Origin: Chloracidobacterium sp. CP2_5A
GTDB taxonomy: Bacteria > Acidobacteriota > Blastocatellia > Chloracidobacteriales > Chloracidobacteriaceae
Direction: 5' to 3'
NCBI GenBank assembly: GCA_002254845.1
Contig: NKPT01000022.1
Span: 1 to 50,355, forward strand
DNA length: 50,355 nucleotides
The notes beneath the pieces are model-generated. The model made no database searches, was not told the DNA's origin, and worked only from the letters and a program-made list of their open reading frames with translations. Each line of letters begins with the position of its first letter. Position 1 is the first letter of the stretch. Shown here in pieces: positions 25,851 through 34,453 of this stretch. Made by a program: the position numbers and the translations under genes.

Positions 25851-28457
25851 TCAGGCAAAATGAATAATAACCAGGGTCACATCGTCCTCGGCGGGCGCGT
25901 CGCCCAGGAAGGAGCGCAGGGTGTGCAGGATGGCCGTTTGCAGGTCAGCCGCCGAGCTTGCGCCCCGCTGGGCGATAAGTTGCTCAAGCCGTTCAAAGCC
26001 AAAGACTTCGCCTTGACTGTTGCGGGCTTCCACCAGTCCGTCGGTATAGAACGCCAGCGTGTCGCCGGGCTGGTAGGCGAGTCGCCGCGTAGGATACTGC
26101 CCGTTGAGGCGCGCGCCGAGCGGATAGTCGCCGTGCTCAATCGTCTCGACTTGGCCGGTCGCGGCGCGGTAGTGATAGGCGAAGGGGTGACCTGCGTTGG
26201 CGACCTCCAGCGACTGTGTGGACGTGTCAATCACCGCATAGGTTAGCGTCATCAAATCTCGTTTGCCGCCTGATATGGCGATGAGATGGTTCATGGCGGC
26301 CATGACGGCCGACGGATGCGCGTCGTTACGAACTTGATTCTGCAGCCCGCCCTTGGCCAGCGCCATCATGAGCCCCGACGAAATGCCATGGCCGGTGACA
26401 TCGCCGATGGCGACGGCCAGGCATTGCGGGCCAAGCACGAAGAAGTCGTAGTAGTCTCCGCCAACGTCGCTGGCAGGGAGCGAAATGCCTGTGACGTCAA
26501 TCCCCGGAATGGTCGGCGGCGCGGCGGGCAGCAACTGCTGCTGCATGTCGCGGGCAATCTCCAGCTCGCGCCGCAGCGTCGCTTCCGCTGTCAGGCGACG
26601 CACCAGTTGCGCGTTGTCCAGCCGAAGCGCCACCGATTCGGCGACAGCCATGAGCAGCGTTTTGTCTTCCCTCGTGTAAGGCTCGCCTGACAGCTTTGGC
26701 CCGAGGCTAAAAACGCCAAGCAGGTTGTCGCCCGACACCAGCGGCACAAGGAGATTGGAATCCAGTCGCCGAAGGGTTGGGTGCTTGCCGTAGGGGATGC
26801 CGTCTGTGGATTCCGGGTCGAGATCAAATGGCTCCGGCTCCCGGCGCAGCTTGGTCATTAGCGGCGATGTCGTCGGGAGCGACAGCTCCGATTCAATGAC
26901 CCCGGAGGCGTTAGGGCCAAAGCGACAGGCGAAGCCGCGCAGCATAGGCGGCGCGCCGTTAGCCGCCGCCCCCGCGCCAAGCAGGGCGGGGTGCAGGAGG
27001 AAGCCAATTGTCCTGACGTGAAGAGCAGAGTCGACTGTCGCCGCCACGCGGCATAGCATTTCGTCAATGTTGGTCGCTTGGCGCACAGAGGTCGCGAGAT
27101 CGCTCAGCACCTGCTGCGCCTTATACGCCTCGCGAAAAAAGTGCCGGTCAATGGCTTGCTGAAGGTGTGGGTTGATAAAGGCCGCCAGCCCGAAAAGCGC
27201 GCCGCCCGTGACCAGCATCCAGGCGCCGAGCGCCAGCGGCGTGGGCCGGTTGCCGGTCGCGGCGTAGCCCCACAGCACGACGGGAAAAACCAGATAGCGC
27301 GAGAAGAAGTAGAACGCGATGCACTCAAGAACGATCACCCCGCGCGACACGAATAAATACCGCACGCCGCTCCGCAGAATCTGCTGGATGCCCAGCACTC
27401 GATGCTTGACGACAACGTAGGCGAATGAAAGCGGAAACAGCGGAAACAGCGCGATGGGCAAGACGTAAAGCCAGGGATACTCTTCCGAGTCAAGCTTGAA
27501 GACGTTGACCGTCAGCAGCAGCAGCAGAATCGGGATAACCCCAATGGCCGAGCCAAGCGTGAAGACCTTCAGGCGGCGCGCTTGCTCCGGCCTTTCCGCT
27601 CGACTCCGGTCAATATAGCTAAAAAACGGCGCGGCGAGCCCAATCCACAGCAGGATAAATCGGAGCGACAGCAGCGTGCTCGCCAAAGGCAAGTCTCGAA
27701 ACCAGCGTACCGCTTCAAATGAAATCAGTCGCGCCGCGAAGCCGGCAACGCTGAGCAAGCCAAGCGCGATAGCCGCCAGCCCGTAGATTCGCCTCAAAAT
27801 CAGAACTTGTTTCGTGAAGCGACTCGGGCTGGGGAATTCCAGGAAAAAGCGGAGACAAAAGTAGCCGACGGCGCTGCTCCCAAGGGTTTGAAGAAACCCG
27901 GCTGGAACGCTTAGCCACGGGGGAAGCAACGCGGACTGCGCGCTCCCGAAAAGGGCGGTCAAGCAGATGAAGAAGAGTCCGCCCGTCCGGGCGGTGGCAT
28001 CTTCCCAGCGAAGCCAGCAAACGGAGAGACCGACGGCGGCGCACAGCAGGACAATCAACGCCGTTTCAACCACGAAAAAGACTTCGAGCGAAAGCCACTT
28101 AGCGGATGGGGGCAGCAGCTTGACTTCAACTTGGTAAAACTGTCCGTTCGGCTTCTCGACAATGAGCGGCAAAACCTTGGTCCGTTCCGCCATCCGGCGC
28201 AGACGCGCATAGTCGCCGAAAGACTCGATGGGGCGCCCGTCGGGTTGAAAAAGCTTGTCGCCGGGCGCAAGTCCGGCCAGGCGCGCCGCGCTTCCTTCCT
28301 CAACCGAGCGAACCACCGGCTGCGTCTCTTCAAGCGCGATGCCGGCCGACCAGCCGCGCAACTCATTCGCGCCCGAGGCTAGGCGCGCGACGACATAGAA
28401 GCCGACAAGTATGGTCAAAAGCCAGAGCGAGAAGGATGAAAGCGGGCGGTAAGCCAT
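25851..28457 (-). CDS. Membrane PP2C (SpoIIE-type) phosphatase with PDZ and GAF domains
   Basis: 868 residues. An N-terminal membrane anchor (SFSLWLLTILVGFYVVARLA) is followed by a PDZ-like domain (about 30-115, RLAGLAPGDKLFQPDGRPIESF). A block of hydrophobic segments (about 125-430) precedes a GAF domain (about 440-610, ending VAESVALRLDNAQ). The C-terminal PP2C/SpoIIE domain has ASDVGGDYYDFF, GDVTGHG and AEDDVTLVII with the metal-binding Asp residues. Such RsbU-like phosphatases dephosphorylate Ser/Thr on anti-sigma antagonists or similar partners; no such partner is adjacent. It is upstream, on the same strand, of the TPR-REC-PATAN gene (254-base gap). ATG 28457 was preferred over TTG 28466. 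Confidence 0.85.
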   Translation of the reverse strand: MAYRPLSSFSLWLLTILVGFYVVARLASGANELRGWSAGIALEETQPVVRSVEEGSAARLAGLAPGDKLFQPDGRPIESFGDYARLRRMAERTKVLPLIVEKPNGQFYQVEVKLLPPSAKWLSLEVFFVVETALIVLLCAAVGLSVCWLRWEDATARTGGLFFICLTALFGSAQSALLPPWLSVPAGFLQTLGSSAVGYFCLRFFLEFPSPSRFTKQVLILRRIYGLAAIALGLLSVAGFAARLISFEAVRWFRDLPLASTLLSLRFILLWIGLAAPFFSYIDRSRAERPEQARRLKVFTLGSAIGVIPILLLLLTVNVFKLDSEEYPWLYVLPIALFPLFPLSFAYVVVKHRVLGIQQILRSGVRYLFVSRGVIVLECIAFYFFSRYLVFPVVLWGYAATGNRPTPLALGAWMLVTGGALFGLAAFINPHLQQAIDRHFFREAYKAQQVLSDLATSVRQATNIDEMLCRVAATVDSALHVRTIGFLLHPALLGAGAAANGAPPMLRGFACRFGPNASGVIESELSLPTTSPLMTKLRREPEPFDLDPESTDGIPYGKHPTLRRLDSNLLVPLVSGDNLLGVFSLGPKLSGEPYTREDKTLLMAVAESVALRLDNAQLVRRLTAEATLRRELEIARDMQQQLLPAAPPTIPGIDVTGISLPASDVGGDYYDFFVLGPQCLAVAIGDVTGHGISSGLMMALAKGGLQNQVRNDAHPSAVMAAMNHLIAISGGKRDLMTLTYAVIDTSTQSLEVANAGHPFAYHYRAATGQVETIEHGDYPLGARLNGQYPTRRLAYQPGDTLAFYTDGLVEARNSQGEVFGFERLEQLIAQRGASSAADLQTAILHTLRSFLGDAPAEDDVTLVIIHFA

Positions 28458-28594
28458 GACCGTCAAGCCAGAGGCGTATGGCTGCTCCAGCCTGGAGGCG
28501 TGGCGCAGACTTCAATCAGCAATGGTTTCGCCGTCGCCGGAAGGCGGCGTTCGGAGGCGCTCCAACGCGGCAGTCGCCGAGCAGTTCATCTTTC

Positions 28595-28623
28595 TTGCGC
28601 GGCGCTTCAGGCAATCTTACAAT
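28595..28623 (+). promoter_or_regulatory. Candidate sigma-70 promoter for the VWA gene
   Basis: TTGCGC (28595-28600), 17-base spacer, TACAAT (28618-28623; five of six consensus bases). It lies about 115 bases upstream of ATG 28738, in the 280-base divergent gap with the PP2C gene. It is the best-looking -10 element I found in the window. Confidence 0.5.
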
Positions 28624-28737
28624 AAGGTTTCCAATAGGGCTTCGCGCTAAAGCTCCAAGGTCTGACGCTCATTGGCTGGCGGCGGGCTGCGATTTGAGGC
28701 TGGCGCTTGTCCCTGGGGCGGGCGAGGTTTGGCGGTT

Positions 28738-29715
28738 ATGCGGAGTCGATTGTCGAAAGTCGTTTTTACGCTCCTGGCGTTCATTGGCTTACCGTCCAGC
28801 TGCGCAAGGTGCCTGGCGCAGCAGCCGCCGCCGCGCCCGGACGAGCTGCCGGTTGTCAAAACCACGACCAATCTCGTCACCTTCAACGTAAGCGTCACCG
28901 ATCCGCAGGGGCGCTTCGTGACCGGGCTCGACGCTGAGCACTTTGAGGTTTATGAAGATAATGTCAAGCAAAATATCGAGTTTTTCAGCGACGAGGACGC
29001 GCCGGTCTCGATAGGCATTGTGTTTGACATGTCTGGGAGCATGCGCGGGCGGCTTAACCGATCCAACGTCGCCCTGCGCAAGTTTCTGGACGCTTGCCAC
29101 GATGAGGATGAGTTTTTTCTGGTCGGGTTCAATCATCAAGCGAAGCTGATGATGGACTACACGTCCAACCCCGAGCGCATTTCAGGCGCGGTCATGCTGG
29201 CTGAAGCCCGCGGACAGACGGCGCTTTACGACGCGGTGTATATCGGCGTTGAAAAGCTCAAGGAAGGGCGCCACGGTCGGCGGGCGCTCCTCGTCATTAG
29301 CGATGGTCAGGATAACAGCAGTCGCTACACGTTTCGGGAGGTGCGGCAGTTGGTGCGCGAGGCGGATGTCCAGATTTACGCCATCGGCATCGCCACGGCC
29401 TTCAACGACACGTCGCTTGACTTGCAGGGCAGGTCAATCCTCGATGAGATCGCGCGCCTCACGGGCGGGCGCGCTTTTTTCCCGAACAGCCAGGTCGAGT
29501 TGCAGGAAATCATCACGCGAATCGCGATTGAGCTGCGCCACCAGTATGGCATTGGCTACACGCCGACCAGCTTGGCTGGGATCCCCGCCAGCTTGAAGTC
29601 CAGCGAAAAACAGCGGTGGCGCAAGCTCAAGGTCAAAATCAACCCGCCGAAGGGGCTTCCGAATCTGACCGTGACTGCCCGCGAGGGCTACTACGCGACG
29701 TTTGCCAGCGAGTGA
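28738..29715 (+). CDS. Secreted VWA domain protein (acidobacterial VWFA-related family)
   Basis: 325 residues. A signal peptide (VVFTLLAFIGLPSSCARCLAQ) is followed by a short beta domain (TTTNLVTFNVSVTDPQGRFVTGLDAEHF) that precedes the VWA fold in this family. The MIDAS reads DMSGSMRG (D-x-S-x-S), with the later GQTALYDAV and ISDGQDN motifs. The C-terminus has RHQYGIGYTP, also typical. The family is very abundant in Acidobacteria and named for them; function is unknown beyond likely metal-dependent protein binding outside the cell. ATG 28738 was chosen because the signal peptide starts there. An S41-like gene follows after 82 bases on the same strand. Confidence 0.9.
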   Translation: MRSRLSKVVFTLLAFIGLPSSCARCLAQQPPPRPDELPVVKTTTNLVTFNVSVTDPQGRFVTGLDAEHFEVYEDNVKQNIEFFSDEDAPVSIGIVFDMSGSMRGRLNRSNVALRKFLDACHDEDEFFLVGFNHQAKLMMDYTSNPERISGAVMLAEARGQTALYDAVYIGVEKLKEGRHGRRALLVISDGQDNSSRYTFREVRQLVREADVQIYAIGIATAFNDTSLDLQGRSILDEIARLTGGRAFFPNSQVELQEIITRIAIELRHQYGIGYTPTSLAGIPASLKSSEKQRWRKLKVKINPPKGLPNLTVTAREGYYATFASE

Positions 29716-29797
29716 CAAGCGCGCCAAGCTGTGGCACGCTGGCGAAGCGCGCCGTCGCAATTCTTTTCCTCGCCAATCGCCATTCCGAGCCTTGCCT

Positions 29798-31078
29798 ATG
29801 TCATTCAAAGCCAAAATTATTCTCATCGCGCTCTCGACAGCCCTGGCCGCTTACGCCGTCGTTGGCGGCTTGCTGGCCCGCCGCGCCAGCGCGGTGGCTA
29901 AAGGCAACCCTTACGTCCAGCTCAAGATTTTCAATGAAGTGGTCAAGCATATCGCCAACGACTACGTGGATGAGCCGGACATGAACAAGGTGCGAATTGG
30001 CGCGCTTCGCGGCTTGGCGGATGGGCTGGATCCCTATTGCGCCTATCTCTCGCCGGAGCAAGCGTCGCGATTCAAGCCGGAGACGATGACGGCGACGCCG
30101 TTTGGGATGGTGGTCTCAAAATATGCCGGCTTTGCCTACGCCGTGGCGGTTGTGCCCGGCTCGCCCGCCGCGCGGGCTGGCGTCAAGACCGGGGATTTCA
30201 TCGAGTATGTCAATGCGGTGGCCACGCGGGACGTGAGTCTCTACGAGGTCCTGGAGATGCTTGTCAGCGTGCCTGACGACGGCGCCATCGAGGTCACGAT
30301 TTTGCGTCCGGGTCTTCCGAAGGGCGAAAAGCGCATCCTCAAGAAAACTGGAACCTTCCAGTCGCCGGTCGAGTCGCGGATGGAAGCGCCGGATACGGGT
30401 TACATCAAGGTCGGCTTGCTGACCAAGGGCAAGGCGGAGCAAGTCATCGCGGCGGCGCGCCAACTCCAGCAGCGCGGCGCGCAAAAGCTTGTGCTTGACT
30501 TGCGCGAGTCAGCCCACGGCGATTTGGCTGAAGGCGTAGCGCTCGCCGGGGCGTTCACGCCGGGCGCGGTTGTCGCTCGAAAGCTTAGCGCTGGCAATCA
30601 GACCGAGGCGCTCACGGCTCAGCCCGGCTCATTCACATTTGACGGCGCGCTCGTCGTGCTGACAGATCGCTCAACGGCCGGCCCGGCGGAAGTTGTGGCC
30701 GCCGCCGCGCGTGACCATAAGCGCGGGGAAATTGTTGGCGAGAAAACCTTTGGCGCTGGCTCTCAGCAGGCGGTCTTTCCGCTCCGCGATGGCTCGGCCA
30801 TGCTGTTGACCACCGTTCGCTATGCGCCGGCGACGGGGAAATCGTTTATGGAAGAGCCAGTCAAGCCATCGGTGGAAGTCAAGGTCGCCGCCGCCGAGCC
30901 GGCGCTGCCGGACCTTGATGCCGATGCGCCGCCGGCGCCGGAATCCACGGAAGAGGTCAAGAAAGTCGCTCCGCCGAGCGAGGATGTTATCCTCAAGCGG
31001 GCGCTAGAACTACTCAAAGGCGAGACGAAGCAAGCCCAGCGCCCTTTGTCCAAGGGGCGGCTACCAAAAGCGGCTTGA
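29798..31078 (+). CDS. S41 (C-terminal processing) protease homologue lacking the catalytic dyad
   Basis: 426 residues. N-terminal membrane anchor (IILIALSTALAAYAVVGGLL), a helical region, a PDZ domain (about 100-185, SPAARAGVKTGDFIEYVN) and an S41 protease domain. In active members a Ser sits in the T-A-S-A-S-E motif and a Lys in F-G-K-G, 25 residues apart in the algal D1 protease. Here the matching sites are Gly 295 (STAGPAE) and Ala 320 (FGAGSQ), also 25 apart. Both catalytic residues therefore appear replaced, so it is probably an inactive, peptide-binding relative. The C-terminus is acidic, Pro-rich, then Lys-rich. The start ATG 29798 fits the membrane anchor. Confidence 0.85.
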   Translation: MSFKAKIILIALSTALAAYAVVGGLLARRASAVAKGNPYVQLKIFNEVVKHIANDYVDEPDMNKVRIGALRGLADGLDPYCAYLSPEQASRFKPETMTATPFGMVVSKYAGFAYAVAVVPGSPAARAGVKTGDFIEYVNAVATRDVSLYEVLEMLVSVPDDGAIEVTILRPGLPKGEKRILKKTGTFQSPVESRMEAPDTGYIKVGLLTKGKAEQVIAAARQLQQRGAQKLVLDLRESAHGDLAEGVALAGAFTPGAVVARKLSAGNQTEALTAQPGSFTFDGALVVLTDRSTAGPAEVVAAAARDHKRGEIVGEKTFGAGSQQAVFPLRDGSAMLLTTVRYAPATGKSFMEEPVKPSVEVKVAAAEPALPDLDADAPPAPESTEEVKKVAPPSEDVILKRALELLKGETKQAQRPLSKGRLPKAA

Positions 31079-31126
31079 CGCTCTCGCTTCAGGGCGCTTT
31101 CCGCTTACGCCGCGAGGAGCCGCTTC

Positions 31127-31909
31127 ATGAAGCTCGACGCCACGCGCCGCCCGCGCGCCGCCATGCAGGCGTATCTAGCTGAAGCCCTCGCCGGATGCTA
31201 CGAAGGCGAGCCGACCCTATCGCCCATCGAGGGGGGGCGCTCGGCCGCCGAGCGCCAGCTCGACCGCTTTGACGTCCGCCGCTATGGCTCGCGCAACCAT
31301 GTGACGCGCGGCCATGTTTCGCGCCTTTCGCCCTACATTCGACATGGCGTCCTAACGCTGCGGGAGGCGCGCGACGCCATCTTCGCCCGTTTTGGCCGGG
31401 CTGGCGAGAGCATCTACAAGTTTGTGTTTGAGCTTGCTTGGCACCAGTTCTGGCAGGAGATTTATGCCGCGCTGGGCGACGAAATCTATGCCGACATCGA
31501 GGACTACAAGTTCGCGCCGCCGGTCTGGCAGGAAACGCTGCCGGACGACGTGGCGCGCGCCGAGACGGGGCTGGTCTGCATGGATGAGTCGCTCCGCGAG
31601 CTTTACGCGACCGGTTACCTGCACAACCACGCGCGGATGTGGTTTGCCGCCTATTTAGTTCACCACCGAAAGGTTCGCTGGACGGTTGGGGAGCGCCTGT
31701 TTTTCGCGCATCTTCTGGATGGCAATCCGCCGCCCAACGCCCTTTCGTGGCAATGGGTGGCGTCAACCTTCTCCAGCAAGCCGTATTACTTCAACCGCCA
31801 AAACGTTGAGAAATACACGGATGGCGAATGGTGTCGCCGGTGCGCGGCGAAGTGTCCGTTTGACAAAGCGTACGACGAGCTGGCGGCCGAGTTATTTGGC
31901 AAGCCGTAA
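31127..31909 (+). CDS. Short photolyase/cryptochrome-like FAD-binding protein
   Basis: 260 residues. It matches the C-terminal FAD-binding helical domain of the photolyase/cryptochrome family but lacks the N-terminal antenna (Rossmann) domain; full photolyases have about 450-500 residues. Visible: SRLSPYIRHGVLT, FELAWHQFWQEIYAAL, GYLHNHARMWFAAYLVHH, LDGNPPPNALSWQWVASTF, SSKPYYFNRQNVEKYT. Three Cys lie near the C-terminus as C236-x2-C239-x3-C243. It may be a stand-alone flavoprotein used in repair or light sensing. ATG 31127 follows AGGAG within ten bases. Same strand as the S41-like gene and the flavoprotein after it. Confidence 0.8.
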   Translation: MKLDATRRPRAAMQAYLAEALAGCYEGEPTLSPIEGGRSAAERQLDRFDVRRYGSRNHVTRGHVSRLSPYIRHGVLTLREARDAIFARFGRAGESIYKFVFELAWHQFWQEIYAALGDEIYADIEDYKFAPPVWQETLPDDVARAETGLVCMDESLRELYATGYLHNHARMWFAAYLVHHRKVRWTVGERLFFAHLLDGNPPPNALSWQWVASTFSSKPYYFNRQNVEKYTDGEWCRRCAAKCPFDKAYDELAAELFGKP

Positions 31910-31966
31910 CGCCCGCCAGGTCCTTGAAGCCCATGAGCTGAATCCAGCCTCTTTGCGATTTGGTTT

Positions 31967-31987
31967 CGGATGTTGGAGCGACATCCG
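31967..31987. other. Stem-loop upstream of the flavoprotein gene
   Basis: CGGATGT and ACATCCG form a perfect 7-base-pair stem around a TGGAGCG loop, ending 13 bases before ATG 32001. There is no T-tract. It may only be chance. Confidence 0.3.
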
Positions 31988-32000
31988 GCGATAGGCGCGT

Positions 32001-32975
32001 ATGACCAATGACCGCGACCAGTCCGACCTTTTGATCGTTGGCGGCGGGCCTGCCGGGATTGCCGCCGCGCTGTGGGGCAAGCGGCTGGGGTTGAATCCGC
32101 TGCTGCTCGAAGCCGGCCCGCAACTCGGCGGTCAGTTGCTTCGCAGCTACAACCGCTCAGTGGATTGCCCCGGTTTTTACGGTCTGGTGGGCGCCGACAT
32201 CGCTGAGCGCTTGACTACGCACCTGTTGCGCGAAGGCATTCGCTTTCAAGTCAACGCGCCGGTGACGCAAGCGGACTGCGCGGCGCGGGCGGTTATCGTT
32301 CGCGGCGAAGCGACGTTTTCCGGGCGCGCTTTGGTTTTGGCGCTAGGCGCGCGTAAGCGACGGCTGGGCATACCGGGCGAGCGCGAGTTCGCAGGGCGCG
32401 GCGTGAGCGCCTCTGCCACCCGCGATAAGGAAAAATACCGGGGACAAGAGGTCATCATCGTGGGCGGCGGCGACGGCGCTTTTGAAGAGGCGCTGATGCT
32501 GGATGAAGCCGGGGCGCGCGTGACGCTGGCGCATCGCTCCGGGACGTTTCGCGCCCGCCCGCTCTATCGAGACCGGGTTTTGACGCATCCGCGCATTCGC
32601 GTCATGACGCATACTCGCTTAGTGGCCATCGAAGGCGAGACGGCGGTCGAGCGCGTCCGGCTGGAAGTCGCGCCTCCCGGCGAGGCTTGCCGGCAGATCG
32701 CGTTGCCCGTGACAGGGGTTTTTCTTGCGCTGGGCGTTACGGCCAGCACGGAGCTGGTCGCCGGCCAGGTGGACTGCGACGCGGATGGCTACATCCTGAC
32801 CGATCGTTTCGGGGCGACTTCCTGTCCGGGCGTTTGGGCCTGCGGCGATGCGACCCGCCCGCTGTTGTCCAGCCTATCAACGGCGTTTGGCGATGGCGCG
32901 ACAGCGGCTAAGGCCGCCTTTGACTGGCTCGCGTCTCAAAGCGGTAGCGCGCTGACGGGACTTTGTTTATCGTAA
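32001..32975 (+). CDS. Thioredoxin reductase-fold flavoprotein without CXXC (possible ferredoxin-NADP reductase)
   Basis: 324 residues. FAD-binding GGGPAGIAAAL near the N-terminus, a second dinucleotide site VGGGDGAFEEAL and the closing motif GVWACGDAT (about 275-283) give the thioredoxin reductase plan. Where thioredoxin reductase has C-A-T-C, this protein has S138-A-T-R141 (GVSASATRDKE), so it cannot pass electrons to thioredoxin by the usual disulphide. The fold is shared with the TrxR-like ferredoxin-NADP reductases of green sulphur bacteria and Bacillus YumC, which also lack the pair. A different reductant role is likely. It lies between the photolyase-like gene and a GH13 gene. Confidence 0.8.
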   Translation: MTNDRDQSDLLIVGGGPAGIAAALWGKRLGLNPLLLEAGPQLGGQLLRSYNRSVDCPGFYGLVGADIAERLTTHLLREGIRFQVNAPVTQADCAARAVIVRGEATFSGRALVLALGARKRRLGIPGEREFAGRGVSASATRDKEKYRGQEVIIVGGGDGAFEEALMLDEAGARVTLAHRSGTFRARPLYRDRVLTHPRIRVMTHTRLVAIEGETAVERVRLEVAPPGEACRQIALPVTGVFLALGVTASTELVAGQVDCDADGYILTDRFGATSCPGVWACGDATRPLLSSLSTAFGDGATAAKAAFDWLASQSGSALTGLCLS

Positions 32976-33031
32976 CTGAAAGCGCCCTCCCAGGCGCTCC
33001 CTGACCCTGCTTCAGGTCCCGGCAACGCTTC

Positions 33032-34450
33032 ATGCTACTTTATGAGATCAATGCCCGACTCAACGGGCAACGCTTTGCTGAAATCACGGACGCTCAGCTG
33101 AGTCGCTACGCCGCCCTTGGCTTTGACGCGCTCTGGCTGATGGGCGTGTGGGCGATTGGCCCGGAGGGCGTGGCGATGTCAAAACGCTACGCGCCGGATT
33201 TTGTCGGATCGCCTTACGCCATCAGCGATTATCAGTTCAACCCAGAGCTTGGCGATGAAGCCGACTTTGGCGCGCTGCGCGCGCGCGCGCGCCGGCATGG
33301 CTTGCGGCTGATCCTCGATTTCATCCCCAATCACTTTGCGCGCGATACGCCGCTCATCATGACGCGCCCGGAGCTCTTCATGCACAGCAACCCGGAGTGG
33401 CGCGACGAGTACGGCGACGATTACTACTGGCATCCTTCAGGGCGGCGGCTGGCGCATGGGAAGGATCCACACTTCGCCGGATGGAACGACACCGTGCAGC
33501 TCGATTACACCGTTGCGGCGACGCGCGCCTACATGCGCGACGCCCTCGTTCGGCTGGCGACGCTGTGCGATGGGGTTCGGTGCGACATGGCAATGCTCGT
33601 CTTGCGCGAGCAAATACATCGCCAGTGGTATCCGCGCTTGCCGCGAGAGGTTTTCGACCGCGTCATGCCGGGGGAATTTTGGGACGAGGCGATTACGGCC
33701 GCCAAGCGCGTTAATCCTGACTTTACGCTTATTGCCGAGGCTTACTGGGATACCGAGCTGTACTTGATCGGTCTGGGCTTCGACTACGCTTACGACAAGC
33801 GGTTGCTTGATTGCCTAGTTGCGCAGAACGCGCCCTTCGCCGTCGTCGAGCGGCTGCGGTCAGTATCGGAGATTTTTCTTAAGCGAACGATGCGCTTCGT
33901 CGAAAACCATGACGAGGAGCGCGCAGCCGCCCGCCTGTCGCCGCTCGCCAATCGGCGGGCCGCGGCCCTTGTATGCCTGCTGCCTGGGGCAGCGCTGATT
34001 CACCAAGGGCAAATGGAAGGCATGACGGAAAGGATTCCTGTCCAGCGCGTTTGGCCGCTGCGCCATCAGGAGCCGGACGCGGCGCTCCAGTCCTACTTTG
34101 AAAGCCTGCTCCAAATTGCCCGGCAGCCCATTTTTCGGGAGGGCGGCTATAGTCCTGCCGAGTCGAACGTGCCGCGCGCGGTGAGCTTCTGGCGCGCTTA
34201 CGGAACAAGAGTCGAGCTGATTCTGATTCCAATTGGGGAAGAGCCGGCGAGCTTGCCCGCCGCGCCCTGCGTCACCTTGCCGCCGCCCGAGTATCGGGCC
34301 GACCCGCGCTCGGCGCGACTGCCTGGGCTGCCTGAAAGACAGCTTCCCGTAACAGCGCATAGCGATTGCTGGCAGCTTGACGCGACGATGTTGGCGGCGA
34401 GCTTGAACAAAAGCCCATTCGCTCGAATTGTCTTCGACGCGCAGGGATGA
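33032..34450 (+). CDS. GH13 (alpha-amylase family) glycoside hydrolase
   Basis: 472 residues without signal peptide, so probably cytoplasmic. Four conserved regions are visible: LILDFIPNHFA, GVRCDMAML with nucleophile D185, LIAEAYWD with acid/base E236, and FVENHDEER with D294. The protein acts on alpha-glucans or glucosyl compounds, but the subfamily is not obvious; the compact start (MLLYEINARLNG) and the absence of domain B-type extensions suggest a small intracellular member. It could be involved in glycogen, trehalose or sucrose-like metabolism. The methyltransferase starts three bases after its stop, so both are probably co-transcribed. Confidence 0.87.
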   Translation: MLLYEINARLNGQRFAEITDAQLSRYAALGFDALWLMGVWAIGPEGVAMSKRYAPDFVGSPYAISDYQFNPELGDEADFGALRARARRHGLRLILDFIPNHFARDTPLIMTRPELFMHSNPEWRDEYGDDYYWHPSGRRLAHGKDPHFAGWNDTVQLDYTVAATRAYMRDALVRLATLCDGVRCDMAMLVLREQIHRQWYPRLPREVFDRVMPGEFWDEAITAAKRVNPDFTLIAEAYWDTELYLIGLGFDYAYDKRLLDCLVAQNAPFAVVERLRSVSEIFLKRTMRFVENHDEERAAARLSPLANRRAAALVCLLPGAALIHQGQMEGMTERIPVQRVWPLRHQEPDAALQSYFESLLQIARQPIFREGGYSPAESNVPRAVSFWRAYGTRVELILIPIGEEPASLPAAPCVTLPPPEYRADPRSARLPGLPERQLPVTAHSDCWQLDATMLAASLNKSPFARIVFDAQG

Positions 34451-34453
34451 CGC

